This document shows, piece by piece, positions 50,158 through 60,673 of a stretch of 64,000 nt of DNA (its first letter is position 1; each line of letters starts with the position of its first letter). The stretch covers positions 1,612,001-1,676,000 of the forward strand of contig JAUTDP010000007.1 of the NCBI GenBank assembly GCA_033439795.1, written 5' to 3'. This DNA is from Sordaria brevicollis. Its lineage: Eukaryota > Ascomycota > Sordariomycetes > Sordariales > Sordariaceae. A program made the position numbers and the translations under genes. Below the pieces are notes generated by a model, which was not told the origin of the DNA, did no database searches, and was given only the letters and a program-made list of their open reading frames with translations.

Positions 50158-52482
50158 ATGTCGAACCCTCGCAGGAGACCCGCTGGCGGTTTGACCGTGC
50201 AGACCAACATGCTCCTACAAAAGGGAGCTACCTTCCATTCTCCCAACTCCGCCGCCTCCGGCGACTCTTCTGAGCGTGTCTTCGTCCCGCCTTCGCTCGT
50301 TCGGCGCTCCCACACCAACTTGGACGACGTCATCGATTCACACTGTCGCCGTGTTGCCCTGACTTTGGACGTCATCAACAGGCAGTTGGCCTCCTCAAAC
50401 GACACATTTGTCTCGGCCAAGGAAAGTGAGGAGTGCATTCCCCCGCCTCGCGGGCTTCTTCAAAGGAACTTGGATTCGCCCATTATGCCCAAGGAGGCCG
50501 AGAACGAGCGCCCGATGCTCCGCCCACGGACGCGCCGCTCTTCTCGGCACCACGATTCAGACAGCGGTTTGGGAAGCTCGATTGCCTCCAAGTCTGAAAA
50601 GGATGCCTCTTCCAAGGCGAAGACCACCAGGACGTCGGCTGTCACCAGATCTGTCGCCGCTCGTGCATCATCAACACTGGATCTTCCGGGCCTTAGTGAC
50701 CGTGCTACGAACCGCATTCTCGACAACATCTTGAAGCCTCTGCTTGCAAAGCCAAAACTTAAGGACTTCCACTCGCTTGTGCTCGAGTGCCCAAAGAAGA
50801 TTCAGGACAAGGAGATTTTGTGCCTGAGAGATCTTGAGAAGACTCTGCTTCTCGTGGCTCCGGTAAGCGAGATTATTGATCCACTGGATGTTAGGATGAA
50901 TGCTTACCGTGCTCTACTTTCAAAGGAGAGGACCAAAGCCGCAGGCGTATACCTCGATTTCTGCCTCACGACCGTCGACTGCCTTCAGGCCACCGTCCAG
51001 CAGCTTGGTGACCGCGAGCTGACTCGCCCTCGTGACCTCCCATACACCAATGGATATTTTGTTGATCTCGTCGATCAATTCTACAACTATGCTCGTCAGA
51101 TCGCGGAAAGCAACAAGACCAAGGATGGCGCCATCAACATGGATATTGATCCGTACGACTCTCTTTTCTCCTGCAACTGTGCGGCTTGCGCTGACATTTA
51201 CTTTAGCACTGATCAAATCAAGATTCACGGTGGCCCTCACATCAATGGCAGGCTCTCCGAATTGGTCCGTGTAAAGAAGGACGGACAGGCTATCTCATTG
51301 GCCACTGGATTGCCCGTTGACCTTTGTGACAAGGCACCGGAGTCTCCAGTCAACTTCAAGCGCTCCCAAAGCGAGGAGGCTATGGATGAAGAGGAGGTTA
51401 TGCGCTCGATGGCTCGCCGGAAAAAGAACGCCAGTCCTGAGGAGCTGGCGCCCAAGAGATGCCGCGAGCCTGGTTGCAACAAGGAGTTCAAGCGTCCTTG
51501 CGACCTGACCAAGCATGAGAAGACACATTCCAGGCCCTGGAAGTGCCCGGTCAAGACTTGCAAGTACCACGAGTACGGCTGGCCAACCGAGAAGGAAATG
51601 GATCGCCACCACAACGACAAGCACTCCTCAAGCCCACCTATGTATGAGTGTCTCTTCAAGCCTTGCCCCTACAAGTCCAAACGCGAGTCCAACTGCAAGC
51701 AGCATATGGAGAAGGCCCATGGCTGGACCTACGTTAGGACCAAGACGAATGGCAAGAAGCCCAGCACCCTTCCCAGCTTGGGTCCTGATTCCGGCCATCC
51801 CACACCTCAGCTGCAGAACATCGGTACCCCGTCCAGTGACCGCAGTATGAGCATCGCCACTCCTTCTGACGACTGGAACGCCGGATTGTACCAGACCAAT
51901 CTTGAGTTCCCTACATACACTCCGGAGTTCAACTTCAACACCATCCCACAGCAGCTTGAGCTTGACTATTCACCCATTGATAATGGCACCCCGTTAACGG
52001 ACTCTAGCATGGACCACAATTCCGCATATCAAGATCTCAATGAGTTCACTCTCATTGATGACATCTACGGTGCCACTGTGCAATTGCCTAACCAAGTCAT
52101 CGCCCCCTTTGATCACAAATACATGGGACAATCCCTCGGCGCGTACACCGCACCCGGGCTTTGCCAGCCACATCCCGCTCACATTTCTCCCATTGGGCAG
52201 GGCAACACAATGCTCTTCACACCCCCTACCTCTTTGGGTGAAGCCGATGAAGGTTTTGAGGAGCAGGATTTCGCCATGGGTAACTGCAATAATTTCCCTG
52301 GAGATTTCACCCTGTATCCCCCTACCACCAATGTCTATTCAAAACCGACATTCACTGAGTCGCTCTTTGCGAACGTGGACATGCCGAGCTTGGCTGCTGG
52401 CTATTCCCAGCCATCGTCGCAGGACATCTTGCACGCCTACCAAGGTGATTGGACTTCGCATGACACGAATGGTTATTTCTAA
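50158..52482 (+). CDS. C2H2 zinc-finger transcription factor-like protein
   Basis: Probable DNA-binding regulator, single exon, 774 residues from ATG 50158 (context GCAAAGATGTCG). The frame is open further upstream but that sequence looks like leader. The centre (about residues 432-522) carries the zinc fingers: CREPGCNKEFKRPCDLTKHE (C2H2), then CPVKTCKYHEYGWPTEKEMD with RHHNDKH, then CLFKPCPYKSKRESNCKQHM ending EKAHG, the last two being atypical fungal C2H2 variants. A Cys cluster, CNCAACADIYF, occurs around residue 340. The N-terminal third is basic/Ser-rich with predicted helices. The C-terminal ~250 residues are Pro/Ser/Gln-rich and acidic, like an activation domain. A long leader suggests translational control. 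Exact orthologue not recognised. Confidence 0.8.
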   Translation: MSNPRRRPAGGLTVQTNMLLQKGATFHSPNSAASGDSSERVFVPPSLVRRSHTNLDDVIDSHCRRVALTLDVINRQLASSNDTFVSAKESEECIPPPRGLLQRNLDSPIMPKEAENERPMLRPRTRRSSRHHDSDSGLGSSIASKSEKDASSKAKTTRTSAVTRSVAARASSTLDLPGLSDRATNRILDNILKPLLAKPKLKDFHSLVLECPKKIQDKEILCLRDLEKTLLLVAPVSEIIDPLDVRMNAYRALLSKERTKAAGVYLDFCLTTVDCLQATVQQLGDRELTRPRDLPYTNGYFVDLVDQFYNYARQIAESNKTKDGAINMDIDPYDSLFSCNCAACADIYFSTDQIKIHGGPHINGRLSELVRVKKDGQAISLATGLPVDLCDKAPESPVNFKRSQSEEAMDEEEVMRSMARRKKNASPEELAPKRCREPGCNKEFKRPCDLTKHEKTHSRPWKCPVKTCKYHEYGWPTEKEMDRHHNDKHSSSPPMYECLFKPCPYKSKRESNCKQHMEKAHGWTYVRTKTNGKKPSTLPSLGPDSGHPTPQLQNIGTPSSDRSMSIATPSDDWNAGLYQTNLEFPTYTPEFNFNTIPQQLELDYSPIDNGTPLTDSSMDHNSAYQDLNEFTLIDDIYGATVQLPNQVIAPFDHKYMGQSLGAYTAPGLCQPHPAHISPIGQGNTMLFTPPTSLGEADEGFEEQDFAMGNCNNFPGDFTLYPPTTNVYSKPTFTESLFANVDMPSLAAGYSQPSSQDILHAYQGDWTSHDTNGYF

Positions 52483-54958
52483 GTCAGAAATGATGAGGAA
52501 ATAGCAATTCACTGTGCGATGAAGCTCTATGTGAGGGGAAGCTCCTTGACCCATACAAAGGGGAAAATGGGAAACTTGGATGCACTTCCGACTTTGAAAA
52601 ATAAGATGCGGAAAGAGAATATGACAGTCGATTCCACTCAATGGATCACTGGAGGAATAGGATTTGATTTAACCAGCGGGTTTGAATGGGTTTAGCGATT
52701 TAAGGACTTGATATCCTCCTGTTATATTATGAGTAATGATTGCGAGCCTACGATTACGTGGCATTCGAAATCGGCGAATGCAAAGCCGCATTTGCGGAGG
52801 AGGGCAGAGGTGTGTTTGGCTGTTATGATGTTATCGTATTTATCTAGGCAAAAACAGTCCCTCCTTTCAACTTCACATATTGGGATGCTTAAAATCACTT
52901 GCGGTGCGTGCTGAGGACATGCCTGGAACCAGTATCTGGTATATTAGGTTGGTATTCGAGAGTGAAATTGCCCTTTAAGTTCTTAGTCCCCGTAGCTATC
53001 GTTAATTCAAGAAAGAACGATCTGTTTCAGCTCTGTGTAGCTTCCTTGGAACTTTGAGTAATTGGTTTACGTCTGATTTTTTGCGGTACTCCAACATAAC
53101 GAAAGATATTCTATTTGTGGTGAGCAATAGCTAAGGTAGTTCCGAGTAGAAATTGATCTCTATACGTCCGGCTTACAAGCCCGGTCTGCCCCTGCCCGGT
53201 TGGACGGGAGTCGGCGGTCGGCGGTTGTAGCTACTTCTTCCCATGCTCCACTCACGGTAGGTAGCCCCACTAAACCCGGCCCCAAAAGCCGGCGGTGTCG
53301 GGTCTAGTTTGGCAGAACCGAGTGGTCTGTGCACGAAGCTCCAGTCCTTGCAACTTGTGGTGGGGTCTTCTGCTCGCCCAGTCCCCCAGAGCGAGAGCCG
53401 CCCACTTCTGCAGTTTTCACTCTGCACCGCACTCTCAAAAACTTTTCTTTCCACCTCCAAACATCTCTTTTTTGATGCTGCCGAACGAACCCCCGCCACC
53501 AACGAGCTTTTTCCACGACAACCCGCACGTCGCGCCACGCTGTTTTTGGTTCCGTCATATGCAACGACCAATGGCTTGAACTTCGCTGTACTCGACATAC
53601 ATGGATTGAGGGATTTGGGTATTTGGCTGTATGGGTGAGACCACAGTCGGGGAAGTCGGTCGGTTTGGTCAGTCAATTGGGTCGTAATTGAGGCGATGCG
53701 CGGAGAGCGAGGGGAACATGGAGAGGGAAGACTGAGAGGACTGAGGATTGGCATTAGCTTGCTGCTCACTGGCGTGACCTGCTTGTGAAAGCTCGCTCGG
53801 TCTGGGTAGCGGACGCTGTTACACTCTGCTTTCCTCTTCATCTCAGCTCTTATTTTCTTCCCCAGCTCTTCTCCGTCAATCACTCAACCGAACCCGAGCC
53901 CGTCACCTACGGACCGACTTCCCCCCTCTTCAACTTTCTCAAGTGGTACGTTACCCTCCTTTTTTCTCCTTTCCTTCTTTTCTTCTCCCCCGCCTTTCCC
54001 CCCTTACACCCCCACCCAACACTCCCCGTATACCATGATGATTTTCGCAGCTCGCGCTGCAACCCTACCATATTTGTAATAGGAAGAGCCGTATGAACCT
54101 CCTCGGATCATTTCCTTTGATCCCTTCGGCTGGCCCTCTGCCTAAAAGCTTGTCCCAGAAAGCCACTTTCTCTTTCCGGAGGAAAACGCCTGCATCGTCA
54201 TATGCTGGCGGGTATCTGGAGGATGGGGGGTGGATGTGGCTGGTGAGGTTGGTGATGCTTATAAACTGGGTTTCTGAAGTATACACAATTCACATATACG
54301 TCATGTTTTTGAAGCGTGTTTGCGACTTTTGTTCTCTTTGAGGGCACTTAGGGCTAACTTAGCTTCTCAGGGAAGAGTTGTTGGTCATCTTGGACTGCGC
54401 ACTCGAAAGGATGGCTGCGGATGATGTGGAGGATAGGATATGTGGTAGGTACGGGAAGCCGTCGGCTCCTGGCGTCTCGACATTGCGATTTAGTATATTA
54501 GACTCCGTCCGGTACATGCTGGTAGAACTTACTTCGTCAACTAAACTTGATTGAAAATACCCGTACCCGTCCTATTTATGACCTGTCGATTGTGAAGTGG
54601 TTTGGTTCCAAGATGGACGTGAACGCTTCGAAGTCTCCTAACAATGAGATGAGCGAGGCACGTAGCAAAGACCCAGGGTTGTAGTAATCCGAATTGATTT
54701 TGATCTAAGAGTGAAATGGCTCTAAATCCGTATAAAACATAGGGAAGTAACATGGTTCCGAGATCCATCCCAAGTTTGTGACTTCATACCATGGCCAGCC
54801 GCACGTTGATGTGCTCAGATTGAAACTGAAAACGCCTACGCGCCACCTTTACCACCACCTACTTTTACCGTTCTACACGCTTAGGCATCACTACTCTACT
54901 GTACAATCACACTCTCCTGTGCACACACCTTTTCACCGATTTGTCAACTGAGACGGAT
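52483..54958. other. Intergenic, no supported gene
   Basis: Contains the zinc-finger gene 3' UTR, then C/T-rich stretches (53380-54060) that look like promoter or leader sequence. A plus-strand split frame around 53785-54096 and an 82-codon frame at 54093-54341 were considered but lack motifs. The last ~400 bases are probably the PMT4 3' region. Confidence 0.35.
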
Positions 54959-57411
54959 TTACTTGGCGAAGTGAAGGTCATAACCCAGCCACTTCCTCTG
55001 GTTAACCTCCCGAGCGGTCAAACCAGGATATCCGTATGTCAAAGGCAAGAAGAAGTACCAGCCAAAGGCGACGAGTGCCAAGATGACTGCAGTGGCAATC
55101 CAGGCACCAGCCATGCTCTGACCAGCAAGACGCTCACGGGCACTCAAGCGGCGCTTGGTGGCAGGAGCTACCTTCTTGCCCGACTTGCCAGGCTGGTAAT
55201 CAGGCTCGGCCGAGTCGGTACTAAAGAGGAACTCGACTACCGAACCAGTAACCAGTGCTGAGGCAAGATGGGCTGGGAGGTAGTGATGCAAGAAGAGTTG
55301 ACGGCCCATGACGAAGAAAGGGAAGTAGTGAGTGGCCCAGGCGAGGAAAAAGAAACCTGTCGAGTTGTACAGGCGGGACCGGGTACCTAGTATGTCGTGG
55401 TTAGCTTGTTGTTTCGCATCACCGCCAATTACGAGAACGTGAGGGTACTTACGACGGTCCATGGCGTCAAGACCACGGCGAAGGGAGAACTGGTCCGCCA
55501 GGACAATGCCGGCATAGATGGCCAAAACACTGCTAGCAAGCCACCAACCAATTGGGTTGCCAAGGAAGTAGATCTGCTGGCGAGTCTCGTTCTGCGTCCA
55601 GAAGCTGACGCCGCGCAACAGGAAGGGCCACTGGTACGGCAGGGAGGCATAGGGATGGCTGCTTGTAAGCTGGTTGTTGTGCCAGAACATGGACCGCTGC
55701 AGCTCGAACCACTTGCGCAGGAAGGGCAAGGTCTTGACCTTCTTTTCAGGCTTGGCGCGGCGCGCGTGATCCGCAGGCAGAGATACAATGTCCTCGACAA
55801 GCCAGACGTTGGAGCTTTGCTGCAGTTGCTTGTTGCCATTGATCTCCTGTTGCTTGTGACCCCATTCCGGAAGCGGCTTCGAGTGAGTCCACATGGCAAC
55901 CTTGCTCGGGTTGTGGATCAACTTGAAGTGACTGGAGATGCTCTTGAACTCCTGGTTTTGCTTTCCATGCTCAATACGAATCTCGAAGAGAGTATCGGCA
56001 GCGCGGTCACCGTAGGCATCTCCAATAGACACGGTGGTGAATTCCTGGTTGGTAGGATAGTAAGGGGAAGCAACGTCGTGAGAGAGTAGGATGGTGTCCG
56101 TGACGATGTGGCGGAGTCTCACGAGATCATGGTTCTTGATGTGGTGACCAAGCTTCTGATCATCAGGGCCGGGAGGGAGGATCTGCCAGTAGTTGTTGGT
56201 ATCATTGAAGGGGTAACCAGTCACCTGTTGACCCTGGCTGGAAACACGACCATCGTCATATCTCAGCGGGTACCTGTCGGGGTGACTGTGAAGGTAGGCC
56301 TTGGTCTCCTTGTGCCTGATGCTGATGGTATCATAGTAGTCAATGGTGACGGCGTTGGCGAGCATGATGTTGTCACTGAGAGTCTCCTGGAACTCGGGGG
56401 TCATGAAGTCATCACCGGGTCCAGAGCGGGTGAGGATCGAGAAGTGAACCTGGAACCAGAAGAGGTAGAAGATGAAGGGCATGATGATCAGACCAAATGC
56501 CCTAGCAGCGAAGTGCTTGCCAAACTGAGGCAGAGTCAAAGCACCACCGGGACGCTTGATGTCCAGGAGATCCCACAAGTCAATGCAGACGGCAGAGCCA
56601 ATGGTGATGAAGGCAAAAAGGCCGACATACTTGGTGGAGATGTCGCAAGAAAGGGCGAAGCCGGTCAAGATAAGCCACTTCCACCACTTCCTGGAGAATG
56701 GCTCGTGCCTCAGCTTATGGAACTTGATGTAGCAAAGCAAGCTGCACGCCATGGCAAAGACCAAGGTGGCATCGAGGAGGATGAGACGAGTCTGGCCAAT
56801 GTGGGCGTTGTCGAGGAGGACAAGACCAGCGGCAATCAGGCAAGCAGGAAGGCTGTAGCCCGACTCCCACATGATCATGTAGACGACAGAGACAGTGAGG
56901 GCGCCGAGAATGGCGGGAAGAGAGCGGAAAGCAACATATGGGACCTTGTTGCGGATGTAAGAGTCGCCGATGTTCTCGAAGTGGAAGTGGCCATCATAGC
57001 CGACCAGCCAGCCCATAAAGGCAAAGAGGAGCTTGCCGAAGGGAGGGTGCACATCGAAGAAGTACGTTCTCTCGAGATAATAGGAAGCGAACTGTGTGAC
57101 GGCACGTGTCAGCCATGACCAATGGATGGATATGGATATTTTTATCAAGGTACCTTTCCAAAATGGACTTCATCGAAAACGACCTCATCGGGATGACTGA
57201 TGCCCCAGAATCTGGTAAGGAAAGCCAGGCCGGTAATGAGGCCCAGGGCGAGTTTGTATTCGAGCTCGGAGCCGGATTTGGCGGGAGTGACGGCATTCGG
57301 AACCTTGTCGATCTCGACATCAGAGGAAATGCCGTTTTTGGCTTTTTTGGTTGAGGCTGGCACGTTCCTCTGGCGCAGAGCGGCCTCGGGGGTTGCTGTT
57401 GTGGAGGCCAT
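54959..57411 (-). CDS. PMT4: Protein O-mannosyltransferase, PMT4 class
   Basis: ER membrane enzyme that transfers mannose from dolichyl-phosphate-mannose to Ser/Thr of secretory proteins. Exons 57154..57411, 55453..57091 and 54959..55386; 774 residues, similar to yeast Pmt4. Motifs: HPDEVVFDEVHFGKFASYY with the conserved Asp-Glu of the first lumenal loop, YFFDVHPPFGKLLFAF, ETRLILLDA-like QTRLILLDATL, many membrane helices, the central MIR region (LHSHPDRYPLRYDDGRVSSQ, VRLRHIVTDTILLSHDVASP, WGHKQQEINGNK), and HYFPFFVMGRQLFLHHYLPAH. The small 66-base intron 55387..55452 keeps frame and has no stop; I splice it because PMT4 proteins lack that segment. The PMT4 rather than PMT1/PMT2 call rests on the FGKFASYYLER and MIR details. 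Confidence 0.92.
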
Positions 57412-57437
57412 GGCGGCCGGTCGATATGGTTATGGAC

Positions 57438-57759
57438 TCAGGCGCGGCCTATTGGAAGCGGATTGATGGTGTTATTAGACAATGGACCAAAGAGCAACTG
57501 AAGCAAATCTAGAGGTATGGTGACGGAGATGGGTGGACTAGGTGTAGACTCATGACGTACCGTAAAGAGCGTGAAACCCGTACTGTTGGGGGTTTAAACG
57601 TGCGGGATCGTACTTCCCCGTTGCTCGATGGTAGAGGCTCTCGAGAATATTGTAGAAGGCAGCTCCAACGAAGAGGTCTCTGTGGGCTTCAAAAATCTCT
57701 TTCTTGGTAGCCTTGGGCAACAACGGACGGAGGCGAGAGATAGAAGGTGGAAGTTGCAT
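57438..57759 (-). CDS. Small conserved-looking ORF upstream of PMT4
   Basis: Encodes about 69 residues in two exons (57561..57759, 57438..57448); without splicing it would end three bases into the intron region with nearly the same length (68). The sequence is protein-like: SRLRPLLPKATKKEIFEAHR, then DLFVGAAFYNILESLYHR, then YDPARLNPQQYGFHALYG. I do not recognise the family; the basic N-terminus could be a mitochondrial signal. Its stop lies only 26 bases before the PMT4 start on the same strand, so it may share a transcript with PMT4 or act on it as an upstream ORF. Confidence 0.6.
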
Positions 57760-58052
57760 TTGGCTAACTGAGAACAAGGTGGCCCTACGGGATCCAATTG
57801 AATGAAACGGACAGCTGGATCGTCTCTCGACGGGCGGGCAAGGGGCACAGTGAGGGCAGAGGAATGGAACAGGGGGTGCGGAGCGTGAGGTGCAGTGCAG
57901 CGAGTTGGAGGTAGAGGTACCTCTAGAGTGTAGAGGTACGTAAGGGGTTAGGTACGCCTGACTTTGAGGGGGGAAGTGGAAGGAGGAGAGTGGCAGCTTC
58001 CAAGGACCGTCGGCGTCAGCGCGAAATTCAATCTTAATTCGTACTTTAGGTA

Positions 58053-58255
58053 CAGTAATTATCCTAGCAACTGCAAACCCCCCAAACTGCAAACCCATAC
58101 AAAGTTACCTAGTTAATGCAAGTTTTTGCGTGGCAGCTATTCCCAGCTTTGTATGTAAGTCGGACCCTAGTAACTGCAAAATGCCTAGTTAGTGCAAAGA
58201 TTTTGGGCCGCCCCCATAGTGTACGCATTATTTGCAGTTGCTAGGATAATTACTG
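58053..58255. mobile_element. MITE-like element 1 (203 bp, TA-flanked)
   Basis: Inverted ends starting CAGTAATTATCCTAGCAACT are perfect over about 26 bases, each flanked by TA (58051-58052 and 58256-58257), which is Tc1/mariner-style insertion. No coding capacity. The interior repeats variants of CCTAGTNANTGCAAA at least three more times (about 58107, 58168 and 58184), like transposase-binding subterminal repeats. Not RIP-mutated. Confidence 0.88.
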
Positions 58256-59076
58256 TACCTATCGATGCGGGCAGCGGCGGCGGGCCCACGCGCGCGATCC
58301 AGGGGTTGGCTGTTTTTGGAGACAGTCCATTTGGCAGTCCGTGTCCAAAAAAGTGGAAGCTGTTCCCCGGAAATTGGAGGATGGTCCAAGCTCCTTAGCT
58401 TCCATAGCTTGACAGCGGAAGGGATGACCGAAGAGTGCTGGCCAGATCTTAGCGCGACAGCTTGGCGCGACAGCTCAAAGGTCGAAGCACCTCTACGGCC
58501 CGGCCCAAGTACACATCACCCCTTGAAAGTTTGTTAGCGCGACTCTTGTGACAGGGGCCTGCAAAAGCTCACAGAAAAACGTCGCGACAACCACATTTAA
58601 TGGAAAAAATTTGAGAGAGTGTACGCACTAGGGAAAACGCATTGGATTGATACCAGTTTGTTGTATAAAAATTGGTGGAATATTGGTTGAGTTGCGAAGT
58701 ATATCTCTTGAAGTCCCGCGCTAACGAACTTTCAAGGGGTGATGTGTACATATCAGGTACCCATGTACAAAGCCTCTGCTAACCGGCGACGGAATGCGGG
58801 GTTGTTGGGTGCCCCACGAAGCCGGCCCTTTTGAGAATCGAAAGAGTCGGGTCCGAAGAACGGAGGTGGTGAGGTCCATTTTGTAACAACATTTTCAATT
58901 ATCGGTATGTACATAGGATGGAGCTGGACTCTGCATCCACAGTGTTAGTGAATATGCAGTACCAGAACTGAGCCAGTAAAACGGATACATACTAGACTCT
59001 GGCACATTGGATACCTCTAGCTGTTGGTGGTGTTGACCCACAAATTGTTTTTCCATCTCAACTGACTCTACCATAA
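58256..59076. other. Intergenic between MITE 1 and the RidA gene
   Basis: Holds MITE-like element 2 and the RidA-family promoter; no gene supported. Confidence 0.45.
58512..58746. mobile_element. MITE-like element 2 (235 bp, TA-flanked)
   Basis: Inverted ends starting CACATCACCCCTTGAAAGTT, about 30 bases with one C/T mismatch, flanked by TA (58510-58511 and 58747-58748). The end sequence differs from element 1, so it is a separate family. No coding capacity. Confidence 0.85.
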
Positions 59077-59725
59077 ATGTTTGCCATTGCTGCCAGACGT
59101 GCTTCCAGAGTGATCTTTTCACCGTCCAACTCTGCTTCCGCCATCCTCAGAACAACCAGTTCCGTTCAACCCCTCCTCTACCGCACAGTCACCATGTCTG
59201 CCACTCCCGTTTTCTCCAAGGACGCCGCTCCTCGTACGTACTCTTGAGCTGTATTTCAGGTTGTTTGTATCAAGACTCACCAGCTCGGTCTTGACTAACC
59301 TGCCCTCTCTCGGACTGTTATCTAGCTGCCGGCCCCTACTCTCACGCCATCAAGACCCCTACTGCCATCTACTGCTCTGGCCAGATTCCCTGCGACTCTG
59401 AGGGTAACCTCGTTGAGGGCACCATCCAGGAGAAGACTGCCGCCTGCATCAAGAATCTCAAGGCTGTCCTCGAGGCCGCTGGCTCCTCCATCGAGAAGGT
59501 CGTCAAGGTCAACGCCTTCCTCACTGACATGAGCAACTTTGCTGTAAGTCTTGAAGTGGTCTGAGTCTTGATTCATGTCGTGTGACACGTTTACTAAACG
59601 CTCTTCAGGCCATGAACGAGGAGTACTCCAAGTGGTTCACCCACAAGCCCGCTCGCAGCTGCGTTGCTGTTTACCAGCTTCCCAAGGGTGTCGATGTTGA
59701 GATTGAGTGTATTGCCCTCCCTTAA
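59077..59725 (+). CDS. RidA/YjgF/UK114-family enamine/imine deaminase
   Basis: Hydrolyses reactive 2-aminoacrylate-type enamines from amino-acid metabolism. Exons 59077..59233, 59326..59543 and 59609..59725. The core shows [55 protein letters not shown], the catalytic-type Arg of [10 protein letters not shown] and VEIECIALP, all family hallmarks. Two in-frame starts exist: ATG 59077 gives 163 residues with an Arg/Ser/Ala-rich N-terminus lacking acids ([20 protein letters not shown]), a good mitochondrial presequence; ATG 59194 (context GTCACCATGTC) gives the 124-residue cytosolic-size form. Yeast splits these roles between Mmf1 and Hmf1; here one gene may make both by leaky scanning or alternative transcription start. 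Confidence 0.92.
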
Positions 59726-60610
59726 ATGCATATATATATATATATGCAGGAAGCAAAGTAAAAAACCATGGAAGCGGCGTTGGTTTCATTAGCTACAGAT
59801 AAAGAGACAAATGGAATTCATTGATTGCTTCTTGATGAATGACGGCATTTTTGAAAATGGCACCTGTGACGTTACTTGGTCCACCCGCAACGTTGGACTC
59901 TCATCCCGTTCCCTTCCCGAAGATCCGGACCCCGGGGGCGCCGGGATCTCTCGGTTCAGGCCGATCAGACCCGGGCGTGCCAAGCATAAATACCGGTCTT
60001 TCATCCGGTTGCTCCTCTAGGTCCTACATCGTTTTCTGTCTGTATCGAACTCGCCCAAACATTAATACGTGCTTGCAATGCTGAGGGTCTTAACTGCGTC
60101 AACAGGTACGTAGAAAGCCGTAGACAAGAAATGCTCGTAGATGGGTGGCAGTGTGGTGTCGTTGTATCGAAAGCACCAAGACTGATTCGCCAGCAAATCG
60201 TGCAGTTTAAAAGAGCATTCACAACACAGCAACCAAGACAGCAACACACGTTGAAGTTAACGTCAGCATCAACTTCGCAAAGCTCGGCACTCATCTCCCA
60301 CCTTCCAAATAATCTGCCTAAACCAAAAACCAACATCAAGTGGAACTCCACATACGACACGCTAGCCTACTAGAATCTTAAATTTTCGTCAGAACATTGC
60401 ACCGAGACGCTGCTGCCAGGCACAAGCACCTGCATTTCCCACGGCTTGACGTGCTTCTAAGCTGTTCCCGGACTCAAACACCTTGACAGTCTTGGCGTGA
60501 GGGGGTGTGTGCACACCGCACACAACTATACAACCTCGTAAAAATCGTAAATCTTGTTCGTTTTCAACCGTTTCTATACAAAATCGAAGCCCAACAACCA
60601 CATTTTCATT
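59726..60610. other. Intergenic before RIP block C
   Basis: Starts with a (TA)n run just after the RidA stop (59732-59744). Short frames at 59811-60373 on both strands are without motifs. AT content rises from about 60610. Confidence 0.4.
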
Positions 60611-60673
60611 ACAGAAAGTAAATAAATAACATCGCTATTATTATTAAATATCTTTACTATTTTTTTTATTATA

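Noticed and set aside
53173..53883. 236-codon minus-strand frame
   Set aside because: Low-complexity, basic, overlaps open frames on the other strand, no motif; probably promoter DNA.
54065..54341. Small frames on both strands (74 and 82 codons)
   Set aside because: Each is the shadow of the other; no evidence to choose one.
55397..57118. Long plus-strand frames (230 and 336 codons)
   Set aside because: Antisense shadows of PMT4.
59811..60373. Short frames after the RidA gene on both strands, including an 80-codon plus-strand frame ending at 60373
   Set aside because: No recognisable domain and opposing frames equally open.
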